Shown here: positions 1 through 5,175 of the stretch, piece by piece
Layout: every line of letters begins with the position of its first letter
Numbering within the stretch: position 1 is the stretch's first letter
NCBI GenBank assembly: GCA_013389125.1
Contig: JACADX010000337.1
Location: 1-5,175 of the forward strand
DNA: 5,175 bases
DNA from: Parvularculaceae bacterium
GTDB lineage: Bacteria > Pseudomonadota > Alphaproteobacteria > Caulobacterales > Parvularculaceae
Direction of reading: 5' to 3'
Notes under the pieces: generated by a model
What the model saw: the letters and a program-made list of their open reading frames with translations, nothing else
Told to the model about the DNA's origin: nothing
Databases searched by the model: none
Made by a program: the position numbers and the translations under genes

Positions 1-366
1 CGCCTCGGCGACCTCCGCGAACAAAAGGACATCCAGGCCTTCGCGGCCGAACTCGTCGACCGTTTCGGCGCTCTGCCGAAGGAAGTCGAACAACTTCTCC
101 AGATCGTCGAGATCAAGGAATTGTGCCGGCGAGCGGGGGTCGCCAAGGTCGACGCCGGGCCGAAGGGCGCCGTCGTCGCCTTCCGCGGCGACAAGTTCGC
201 CAATCCCGCAGGCCTCGTGAAATACATCTCGGAATCGGCGTTCGACGTGAAGCTTCGTCCCGACCAGAAGCTCGTCTTCCAGCAGAACTGGCCTGATGAC
301 AGGGCGCGGATCAATGGCTGCCGCAAGATCCTTAGCGTGCTCGGCGAAATATCCGAGGCCGCATGA
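1..366 (+). CDS. mfd: Transcription-repair coupling factor Mfd, C-terminal end (5' partial)
   Basis: The reading frame is open from base 1 and ends at TGA 364-366, giving 121 residues. I recognise this as the C-terminal TRCF (D7) domain of Mfd. It begins RLGDLREQKDIQAFAAEL, followed by the family hallmark DRFGALPKEVEQLL, then an IKELCRRAGV helix and the last beta/alpha elements. Mfd is a cytoplasmic ATP-dependent DNA translocase that removes RNA polymerase stalled at lesions and recruits UvrA for transcription-coupled nucleotide excision repair. Its D7 domain packs against the UvrB-homology module and keeps that surface masked at rest. The helicase motors and RNA-polymerase-interaction domain lie upstream of the window. 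Mfd is normally about 1,150 residues, so roughly a tenth is seen. The ATG or TTG codons near 121 are internal, because clear family sequence precedes them. The end of the gene converges on the minus-strand PopA-like gene with 21 bp between stop codons. The identification is firm. Confidence 0.95.
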   Translation, partial: RLGDLREQKDIQAFAAELVDRFGALPKEVEQLLQIVEIKELCRRAGVAKVDAGPKGAVVAFRGDKFANPAGLVKYISESAFDVKLRPDQKLVFQQNWPDDRARINGCRKILSVLGEISEAA

Positions 367-387
367 TGCAAAAGCGGCGACCGGGTT

Positions 388-1698
388 TCACCTAAGCCGA
401 GCCGTCACCGCCGGCGCGTCGCGAAGCGAGCGGATGAGCCGCGCAAGCGCCGTTTCGAGGTCCTCGCCGGGCGCGCGCTCGACGCCGCGCGCCCTTACGT
501 GGGAGGATTTCAGCGCAGCGCGGTCAAGCGTGCCTGCGATGACGCCTTCAAGCCGCGAAGCTGCGCGCGCCGCTTCCGCCTCGCGCGTATTTCGGAGCAT
601 CAGGACGAGCGTATCCGAGGTCAGTTTGGCGATGAGGTCTTCAGCCCGGACGAGGCGGGCCGCCGTTCTCGCCGCGTCGTCAAGCGGCGGCTCTTCGGCC
701 GCATTCGCATCCTTCGCCCGCCGCGCATTAACCGTAAGCCCGACGAGCGAAACCGGACGACCCGCGTCGTCCGACAGACGGATAATCCGGTTGGCATGAG
801 CGGCGAAAAAGCGGGCGCTCGCGGCTGCGCTCGTTCCGGCGCATCCTTCCGGCGAGCGAAGAAATCCGCGCATCGCCGCGGCGAGCGACGCCCGCCGGGC
901 CGCCGTCCGCAGGCGTTGGGGGAGATCGGGCTCGATGTGCTCGGCGAGGATGGTCTGAAATCCGTCGCGCGACGAGCAGCGGTCGAGCAGGGCTTCGTCG
1001 GCCGACGCGATGATGACGGGAAGGCGGCGATGTTCGCGGTGCCGCCGGAGCGCCCGTGCGAGCGCGAGGAGCAGATCGTTTTCATCCGCTGGCAGTAAGA
1101 CGGCGCCGTCAAACCTTGAATGATCGAGCGCGCGCATGGTCTGGCCCGCCGAGAGGAGGCAGATTGTCTGCGCCGCCGTGCGCCGAACCGCGTTCACAGC
1201 GCACATGGCGAGCGGCGACGGCCTCCCCGCTATCAGGATTGAAATCGACGCCGGCGCGCTCGCGAGGCCGGCAAACGCAACCGGCCGCTGATCGGCGACA
1301 AGGCTCTTGATGCGGTCGCCGAATTCGTCCGTAAGCGATGCGAGACGCAACTTTTCCCGAATTATCGGAATGACGGATGACGCATCCCGCCCGGCGAAGG
1401 CGGCGTCGGCTTGCCGGCGCAGCATTGCGCGCGCGAGCGCTGGCGTTTCGCGGTCCGCGACGATAAGGATTCCGGCTGACGGCGCCAGTCGCCGAGCGTT
1501 GGAAACGAGCGGATCGGCCGCAGCGCGAGCGCCGCGAATGTCGATCACGGCGACATCGGGTCTCGCGCCGCACTCGGCGCTGTCGACGACAAGGTAGCCA
1601 AGCGAAGCCGCCGCGACGATCGGCGCCGGCGCATCTGCGGCGGATGCGCGGATCCAGGCGATCGTCGCCTTCGGCGCCTCGGCATTATGGTTAATCAT
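388..1698 (-). CDS. PopA-like c-di-GMP effector: two degenerate receiver domains plus degenerate GGDEF with intact I-site
   Basis: This 436-residue cytoplasmic protein has three modules. Residues about 11-120 look like a receiver domain, with D53 in VAVIDIRG at the phospho-acceptor place. The acidic pair after strand 1 and the strand-5 lysine are not evident. Residues about 150-268 look like a second receiver in which the acceptor position is hydrophobic (FDGAVLLP). Residues about 290-430 match a GGDEF domain, but the active-site motif is TSDTL (360-364). Five residues before it is RAED (351-354), exactly the RxxD-x5-GGDEF spacing of the allosteric c-di-GMP I-site. I infer a protein that binds c-di-GMP but cannot make it. 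This REC-REC-degenerate-GGDEF plan is that of Caulobacter PopA, which brings RcdA and CtrA to ClpXP; PleD shares the layout but keeps GGEEF. The start at 1698 has GAAGG nine bases upstream. The gene follows the carboxypeptidase by 44 bp. Orthology to PopA is probable, not proven, so no symbol is given. Confidence 0.8.
   Translation of the reverse strand: MINHNAEAPKATIAWIRASAADAPAPIVAAASLGYLVVDSAECGARPDVAVIDIRGARAAADPLVSNARRLAPSAGILIVADRETPALARAMLRRQADAAFAGRDASSVIPIIREKLRLASLTDEFGDRIKSLVADQRPVAFAGLASAPASISILIAGRPSPLAMCAVNAVRRTAAQTICLLSAGQTMRALDHSRFDGAVLLPADENDLLLALARALRRHREHRRLPVIIASADEALLDRCSSRDGFQTILAEHIEPDLPQRLRTAARRASLAAAMRGFLRSPEGCAGTSAAASARFFAAHANRIIRLSDDAGRPVSLVGLTVNARRAKDANAAEEPPLDDAARTAARLVRAEDLIAKLTSDTLVLMLRNTREAEAARAASRLEGVIAGTLDRAALKSSHVRARGVERAPGEDLETALARLIRSLRDAPAVTARLR
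637..648 (-). other. c-di-GMP I-site (RxxD) codons of the PopA-like GGDEF domain
   Basis: These four codons read R-A-E-D (residues 351-354). The GGDEF-equivalent codons at 607-621 read T-S-D-T-L. The five-residue gap (LIAKL) is the canonical spacing between the inhibitory site and the active-site loop in diguanylate cyclases. Retention of the I-site with loss of the active site is the sequence signature of a c-di-GMP receptor. The exact spacing is seen directly; binding is inferred. Confidence 0.75.
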
Positions 1699-1742
1699 TC
1701 AGTCCGGCCTTCGAGTGCGCGGCCGAACTCGGGATGCCCCGT

Positions 1743-3593
1743 CTAACGTTGGCCGCCTCGCGGGGCGTTATTCAATTTATGGGCCGATGCGCCAGCTTCA
1801 TGTTCGACGATCTTGCCGCTCCGCGCCGCTTCCGCCGCAGCCGCGACGATTTTCGGTTCTTCAAGACAGACGTCTTCGCCAGCGGTCGACGAGAGCGCGC
1901 GCTCTTCATAGCAAGGAAGCGCCGCCAGGAATTCCTGCGGCCGGTTGTTTGGACCGACTTCCCGATAAAGCTGAGCCGTCCTGATCCCGACATAGCGCCA
2001 GTGCCACGGCTCATAAGTGTCTTTTCCCGGCAGGTAATCGTTGCCCGGCGGATAGGAGAGGATGAATCCGAACCGGAACGCGTTTTCTTCAAAACACTGG
2101 TAGGTCTTGTCGCTGTGGCGCATCAGGCGGCTTTCGACGTCGATGTCGGCGGCGAGACCTAGCTGATGCTCCGATATGCCCGGCGGGGTCACGGTGCCGC
2201 GGTCAAGATTGCGGGCGTAAAGGTCTTTTTGCGTCGCAAAGGACCGGTAGCCGGAACGCAGTGATATGCGCTCGCCTGATTCTCCGCGGCACAGCGACAT
2301 CAGCTGCGCGAGGCGCGCCGGAAGGTTTTCCTCCTCCGGATTCTCGTCCGCCTCGGCCGCAAGCCGAATGCGCATTTCCTCGACATCGGCGTTCTTCGAC
2401 AGCGGAATCGAGTAGGCCGCCGCGCGCACGAGGTCGGTTGGCGCGTAATCGGCGCGCAACGGAAACTGTTGGGAGACAGGCCGGTCGACGTCGAGACGTC
2501 GGTCGCGAATGCGGTTCGCGGCGTAGCGTTGCGCTCCGAAAGCGTCGCGAAAAAGCGCGCGCATATGTTCATTAAGGGCCTGCGCCTCGGTCTGGCGTCC
2601 TTGCGCTTCATAAATTCCCGCAAGCAGCTTGATGTAAAGGCTTAGTTCCGGACTGTTGGCGCCTTTGGCTTTTTCCTGCGCGTGAAAAGCGTCGAGATAG
2701 AGCTTTTCCGCATCATCGAGCCGACCCATGCGCTGGTAAACGGGGCCGAGCATCAGCGCGATCTGCACCGAATCCGGATGATCGGCGCCGAGAATTTCGT
2801 TCCGGATCGACAGCGCGGACGAGAGGAGTCCTGCCGCAGCGTAAAGGCCTTCCTCGCTCATCGCGAAATAGGCGCCGAGCTTCGTCATGTCATCGGCGGC
2901 GGCGAGTTTTGCTTCGCGCGCGCCGGAGAAAAACTCCGGATTGCCGGTCGGTTTCAGCGCTTCCGTGAACAATTGCCCCGAGCCGCTGACGAGTCCGGCA
3001 TAGAAAGATTCCGGCGATTGATCGTCCTCGGCTTCGCCGCGCGATGCGGCGTCGCCGGACATTTCGAGGAATTCGGAATAGATCGACGCCGCCCGCGCGA
3101 TATCGCGCTCGATGATCCGCGAGCGCGCGAGCTTGTCTTCGATCAGCGCGCGATCAAGATCGCCGAGCGCGCCCGCCCAGTCGGACGTCAACGCCTCTTC
3201 ATAGAGCGCAGCGCTGTTTTCGAAGCGGCGCGAGGCGAAAGCGGCGTCGGCGACTCGCGCCTTGAACGGGGCGAGCGCTTCTTCCGACAGACCTGCTTTT
3301 CGGCGCAGTTCGATGACGCGCCGGCCATAGCCTTCAGCGGCGCCCGGATATCCGCCTTTACGAAGCGCCTCAAAACGACTTTCGGCGGCGTCAGGGTCCG
3401 TCCAGACAACCGCGTAAAAGCCGGCGCCATACGCGGCGGCCAGCGCCAGGAAAGCCCACGCAAACATCGGCGGCGGACGCAACTTCATGTCCGTTGACGA
3501 TCCCCTCGTCGCACCAAGAACCCCGTCAAATGTGAGAATATCACCATCAACGGCCGGAGGCGAGCGAGTTTGGACGGACTTTTTGCCCGCCAT
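1743..3593 (-). CDS. Membrane-anchored TPR protein with C-terminal VanY-type (peptidase M15B) D-alanyl-D-alanine carboxypeptidase domain
   Basis: This 616-residue protein probably trims peptidoglycan stem peptides in the periplasm. One hydrophobic helix (about 43-64) should anchor it. Helical TPR-like repeats fill about 75-345; the segment 250-345 has the kinesin-light-chain style (EILGADHPDS, then YQRMGRLDDAEKLY, then YEAQGRQTEAQAL). The VanY domain occupies about 430-545 and has SGYRS (447-451), SEHQLGLAADI (474-484; zinc ligands H476 and D483) and EPWHW (528-532; catalytic E528, zinc ligand H531). The catalytic set is complete, so it should be active. All four cysteines (435, 500, 561, 576) lie in the C-terminal part, fitting an oxidising periplasm. 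VanY enzymes are usually near 250 residues, so the TPR half is an addition. The start at 3593 has AGGTGA seven bases upstream. ATG 3486-3488 (M36), just before the helix, is an alternative with GAGGGG thirteen bases away. The PopA-like gene lies 44 bp downstream. Confidence 0.88.
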   Translation of the reverse strand: MAGKKSVQTRSPPAVDGDILTFDGVLGATRGSSTDMKLRPPPMFAWAFLALAAAYGAGFYAVVWTDPDAAESRFEALRKGGYPGAAEGYGRRVIELRRKAGLSEEALAPFKARVADAAFASRRFENSAALYEEALTSDWAGALGDLDRALIEDKLARSRIIERDIARAASIYSEFLEMSGDAASRGEAEDDQSPESFYAGLVSGSGQLFTEALKPTGNPEFFSGAREAKLAAADDMTKLGAYFAMSEEGLYAAAGLLSSALSIRNEILGADHPDSVQIALMLGPVYQRMGRLDDAEKLYLDAFHAQEKAKGANSPELSLYIKLLAGIYEAQGRQTEAQALNEHMRALFRDAFGAQRYAANRIRDRRLDVDRPVSQQFPLRADYAPTDLVRAAAYSIPLSKNADVEEMRIRLAAEADENPEEENLPARLAQLMSLCRGESGERISLRSGYRSFATQKDLYARNLDRGTVTPPGISEHQLGLAADIDVESRLMRHSDKTYQCFEENAFRFGFILSYPPGNDYLPGKDTYEPWHWRYVGIRTAQLYREVGPNNRPQEFLAALPCYEERALSSTAGEDVCLEEPKIVAAAAEAARSGKIVEHEAGASAHKLNNAPRGGQR

Positions 3594-3600
3594 CGGCGCG

Positions 3601-3606
3601 TCACCT
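3601..3606 (-). promoter_or_regulatory. Shine-Dalgarno supporting the 3593 start of the TPR-carboxypeptidase
   Basis: Read on the minus strand this is AGGTGA, a perfect six-base match to the extended anti-Shine-Dalgarno complement, seven bases before the ATG. It is the main argument for the long start. The competing start at M36 (3488) is preceded by GAGGGG at a long 13-base spacing, and third-position GC in the 35-codon extension is somewhat lower than in the codons that follow, so the choice is not closed. Confidence 0.45.
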
Positions 3607-3621
3607 ATTCGGAGCCGCTTT

Positions 3622-3627
3622 GAGGTG
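3622..3627 (+). promoter_or_regulatory. Shine-Dalgarno of the truncated histidine-phosphatase-like ORF
   Basis: GAGGTG stands seven bases before ATG 3635. It is a strong ribosome-binding match at good spacing and the reason to place the start there rather than at the in-frame TTG 3620. It forms an inverted repeat with the opposing Shine-Dalgarno on the minus strand (CACCT, 16 bases, AGGTG). Confidence 0.4.
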
Positions 3628-3634
3628 GCAGGCG

Positions 3635-3898
3635 ATGGGAGGCGCCGGGCAGCAAAGTCTTTATCTCAAGCGGCATGGCGATATCGGTTGTTTCGCGCCC
3701 CGTCTTGCTGATCCCCGCCGCATGTCGCTGCCAGATGCCGGCATGGAGCAGGCGGCGGCCGCCTCCCAACTAATCTCTAGCACCTCTATGGCGACGAATT
3801 CATCGCGGCAGGGCCGCCGTGGGGTTAAGACCGGATCTCTCCCTGAATCCGAGGTTTTTCTTGAGTCTTTGCGCTTGCCGGCTTTGTGGTTAATATGA
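3635..3898 (+). pseudogene. Truncated or decayed histidine phosphatase (RHG/phosphoglycerate-mutase-like) fragment
   Basis: This 87-codon frame ends at TGA 3896-3898. Residues 9-17 read LYLKRHGDI, matching the strand-1 catalytic RHG box of the histidine phosphatase superfamily, whose histidine takes the phosphate. It continues RLADPRRMSLPDAGMEQA, which lines up without gaps with the usual RLxGRxDxPLxxxGxxQA segment. The place where the family shows SSPLRRAxQTA is unconvincing here (SSRQGRRGVKTG). The second half, including the second catalytic histidine, is absent: intact members have about 180-220 residues. One frame over, 3781-3828 reads LYGDEFIAAGPPWG before TAA, vaguely like the DxIxxSP element, so a frameshift near 3775-3780 is possible. 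A good Shine-Dalgarno and coding-like third positions argue that it was once translated. It lies 41 bp from the divergent carboxypeptidase start. Chance resemblance over such a short stretch cannot be excluded. If it is rejected, 3594-3930 holds no gene that I can support. Confidence 0.38.
3868..3896 (+). promoter_or_regulatory. Weak candidate promoter for the membrane-protein gene
   Basis: TAATAT (3891-3896) is the best -10-like element before the 3931 gene. Seventeen bases upstream is TTTGCG (3868-3873), a poor -35. The region is AT-richer than its surroundings and the spacing is right, but neither hexamer is good (about 4/6 and 3/6). Promoters in alphaproteobacteria often deviate from this consensus. 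Two GANTC sites lie at 3845-3849 and 3863-3867, just upstream. Confidence 0.2.
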
Positions 3899-3930
3899 GT
3901 TGCTGGGGTCATAGGCGGTAGGGGAAGATC

Positions 3931-4785
3931 ATGGCGTACGGGGCAAAGCGCGGCATCAAATCGCCGGGCGAATACGGCTTGATGGACATCGCGGGTCTCG
4001 GACTCGCCGGCGCTGCGGGAATCGTCGCCGCGCTTGTTACGGACTACCAGCAAAAGGGCGAGGCGTCGTCGCTCTATACAATCAACCAGTGGGTTGCCGC
4101 GGTCGGGGACATACTTGGCTTCGGCAATATCCCGCTGTGGATGGTCGTGCTCGGCCTAATCGGCGCCGGCGCAGGCTCGATCTTTTATTTCCAGCCGATC
4201 ACCCGACAGGGAGCCTTCGCACAGGGGTTCGGCCTCCTTGCGGTGCTGATGACCGCGGTCCCGGCGGACCTTGCCGGCGGCCTTGAGCCGACTGGCGCTG
4301 TTCTCCCCGACCTTGAACCGGTCGCTATGAATCGCGAAGCGACGCTTGGCGAAGGCGTCGTCACGGCGGCGTTCCAGGCCGAGGAGGCGCGCGTCATCGA
4401 AGTTCAGGAGCGCCAGGCTGCACGTTACGTCGTTGAAATCAACGTCGAGTTTCAGGGCGGGGTCCCTGAAGACATTGATGCGATGATACGGCGCGGCGCC
4501 CTTCGTGGACGGCTTCACAACGCCGACACCGGAGAGACCTACAACCTGTTCAGGACCGCAGGCGGCAATCTCATCGTGCGGGGAGACTCGCTTGTCATCA
4601 GGGCCGGCGTCCCGGCGCGGTCAACCGAGGCGACCTTGTGGGTGCGGATCGAATGCGAGGGCTTTGCTATCGAAGAGCAATCCGCCAAGGCGACGCTTGA
4701 TTCCCCGCTCAACTGGAGCGTCAACATGCGCAAGTCGAACACGCCGCTGTTCCTGCAGCGGCTGCAAAAGTCTTATTGGTTCTAG
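3931..4785 (+). CDS. Unrecognised membrane protein: three N-terminal helices and a C-terminal beta-rich domain
   Basis: I do not recognise this 284-residue protein. A basic N-terminus (MAYGAKRGIK) is followed by three hydrophobic segments at about 17-37, 67-87 and 94-114. The first two are rich in small residues (Gly/Ala). The short basic loop between helices 2 and 3 (QPITRQG) and the basic N-terminus suggest, by the positive-inside rule, N-in topology with the C-terminal part in the periplasm. A Pro/Glu/Leu linker (about 115-135) leads to a stretch that may be helical (about 140-163). After it comes a domain with alternating strand-like segments, among them RYVVEINVEF (165-174), GNLIVRGDSLVIRAG (212-226) and ATLWVRIECEG (234-244). 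It ends in an aromatic YWF. A purine-rich GGGGAAG lies a few bases before the ATG. A DUF1801 gene follows after 32 bp on the same strand. The gene itself is convincing; no function is proposed. Confidence 0.85.
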   Translation: MAYGAKRGIKSPGEYGLMDIAGLGLAGAAGIVAALVTDYQQKGEASSLYTINQWVAAVGDILGFGNIPLWMVVLGLIGAGAGSIFYFQPITRQGAFAQGFGLLAVLMTAVPADLAGGLEPTGAVLPDLEPVAMNREATLGEGVVTAAFQAEEARVIEVQERQAARYVVEINVEFQGGVPEDIDAMIRRGALRGRLHNADTGETYNLFRTAGGNLIVRGDSLVIRAGVPARSTEATLWVRIECEGFAIEEQSAKATLDSPLNWSVNMRKSNTPLFLQRLQKSYWF

Positions 4786-4817
4786 AGGGGCGGGCGACCG
4801 GTCCGTCGCGTCCGACG

Positions 4818-5175
4818 ATGGCTGGACGATCCGTTGGCGCAAGGGGAGGGAGGCCGCGACTCCTCTCCGGCGGGAATCCGCAAATCGCCAACGGCTTTGG
4901 CGACGCGCCCGTCGAGGCCTACTTTTCCGCGATGCCGGGATGGAAACAGGACGTCGGGCGCCGTCTCGACGCGCTCATAGGCTCTGCACGCCCTGGCGTC
5001 AGAAGGGCGGTCAAATGGAATTCGCCCTTCTACGGCGCGAAAGACGAGACCTGGTTTTTGAGTTTTCATTGCTATTCGCAATACATCAAAGTCGCCTTCT
5101 TCGAGGGCGCTTCGCTCAGTCCCATGCCGCCTGGCCTTTCGAAACAGAAATGCGTGCGCTGTCTCGACCTTCGCG
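4818..5175 (+). CDS. DUF1801 (YdhG-like) protein, 3' partial
   Basis: The frame opens at ATG 4818 and stays open to the window edge, giving 119 codons. I recognise the DUF1801 pattern. LLSGGNPQIANGFGDAPVEAY (split about residues 15-35) is the usual N-terminal signature, followed by MPGWKQDVGRRLDALI (39-54), the core VRRAVKWNSPFYG (61-73), then WFLSFHCYSQYIKVAFFEG (79-97). These are small cytoplasmic single-domain proteins of about 120-150 residues. Bacillus subtilis Fra (YdhG), a frataxin-like iron protein, has this domain, but the function of this branch is not established and I claim none. No good Shine-Dalgarno precedes 4818. The family N-terminus begins only about 15 codons in and no other in-frame ATG precedes it, so 4818 is the likeliest start. 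It lies 32 bp after the membrane-protein stop and may be read from the same transcript. The C-terminal tail is outside the window. Confidence 0.85.
   Translation, partial: MAGRSVGARGGRPRLLSGGNPQIANGFGDAPVEAYFSAMPGWKQDVGRRLDALIGSARPGVRRAVKWNSPFYGAKDETWFLSFHCYSQYIKVAFFEGASLSPMPPGLSKQKCVRCLDLR

Noticed and set aside
607..648. Calling the PopA-like protein an active diguanylate cyclase
   Set aside because: The active-site loop reads TSDTL; the glycines and the catalytic acidic residue of GG[DE]EF are gone, so synthesis is not expected.
296..1098. Long plus-strand open frames opposite the PopA-like gene (296-799 and 499-1098)
   Set aside because: They are antisense shadows caused by high GC. Their translations are Arg/Ser/Ala-rich with no domain pattern, whereas the minus-strand frame has clear receiver and GGDEF architecture.
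2682..3497. 271-codon plus-strand open frame opposite the TPR region
   Set aside because: It is antisense to a protein with recognisable TPR and VanY motifs. Its translation is Arg/Glu-rich, low in pattern and lacks a known domain.
3832..3859. CGGAT-N10-ATCCG hairpin followed by five T as a rho-independent terminator
   Set aside because: The stem is short, the loop is large and four bases separate the stem from the T-run. It would also lie inside the phosphatase-like frame with no intact plus-strand gene to terminate.
3594..3930. Search for a tRNA, riboswitch or CtrA box (TTAA-N7-TTAA) in the gap
   Set aside because: No cloverleaf was found. The TTAA words (in GGTTAAG and GGTTAAT) are not paired at seven-base spacing, and no riboswitch core was recognised by eye.
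3661..4053. Minus-strand 130-codon frame across the gap and the start of the membrane protein
   Set aside because: It overlaps two plus-strand frames with better ribosome sites, and its translation has no recognisable motif.
4156..4518. Minus-strand 120-codon frame inside the membrane-protein gene
   Set aside because: It is a shadow frame: no domain is seen, and the sense frame has a proper start, membrane helices and continuous coding character.
4794..4809. GCGAC-N6-GTCGC hairpin after the membrane-protein stop as a terminator
   Set aside because: The stem is only five pairs and no T-run follows. The DUF1801 ATG starts nine bases later, so read-through is more likely.
4782..5081. Minus-strand 99-codon frame at the right end
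   Set aside because: It is antisense to the DUF1801 gene, whose family motifs are clear on the plus strand.

Overview
This is a GC-rich alphaproteobacterial chromosome segment. The coding style and the gene set, above all a PopA-like protein (REC-REC-degenerate GGDEF), point to the Caulobacterales/Hyphomonadales/Parvularculales side of the class. That placement is an inference from domain architecture, not from a database search. No rRNA, tRNA, CRISPR array, insertion sequence or origin is visible.

Layout. Positions 1-366 (+) hold the last 121 codons of mfd, the transcription-repair coupling factor. Converging on it after a 21-bp gap is a minus-strand pair: 3593-1743, a membrane-anchored TPR protein ending in a VanY-type M15B D-Ala-D-Ala carboxypeptidase domain, then 1698-388, the PopA-like degenerate diguanylate cyclase. 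They lie 44 bp apart with no convincing terminator between them, so they probably form one transcript with the carboxypeptidase first. Positions 3594-3930 look intergenic at first sight. However, they contain a short plus-strand reading frame (3635-3898) with a strong Shine-Dalgarno and an RHG-type histidine-phosphatase start, and it is far too short to be a whole enzyme; I read it as a decayed or truncated gene. Next on the plus strand is an unrecognised three-helix membrane protein with a probable periplasmic beta-rich tail (3931-4785). After 32 bp comes the start of a DUF1801 (YdhG-like) gene that runs off the right edge (4818-5175).

How the genes might work together. The PopA-like protein keeps the RxxD c-di-GMP inhibitory site at the exact spacing from a destroyed GGDEF motif, so it should bind c-di-GMP without making it. 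In Caulobacter, PopA uses such a site to direct ClpXP-dependent degradation of the cell-cycle regulator CtrA. Its apparent co-transcription with a periplasmic peptidoglycan carboxypeptidase suggests, as inference only, a link between c-di-GMP/cell-cycle signalling and wall remodelling. Mfd and DUF1801 look like ordinary housekeeping neighbours. The points most worth a second look are the PopA-like protein, the TPR-VanY fusion, the histidine-phosphatase remnant and the unrecognised membrane protein.
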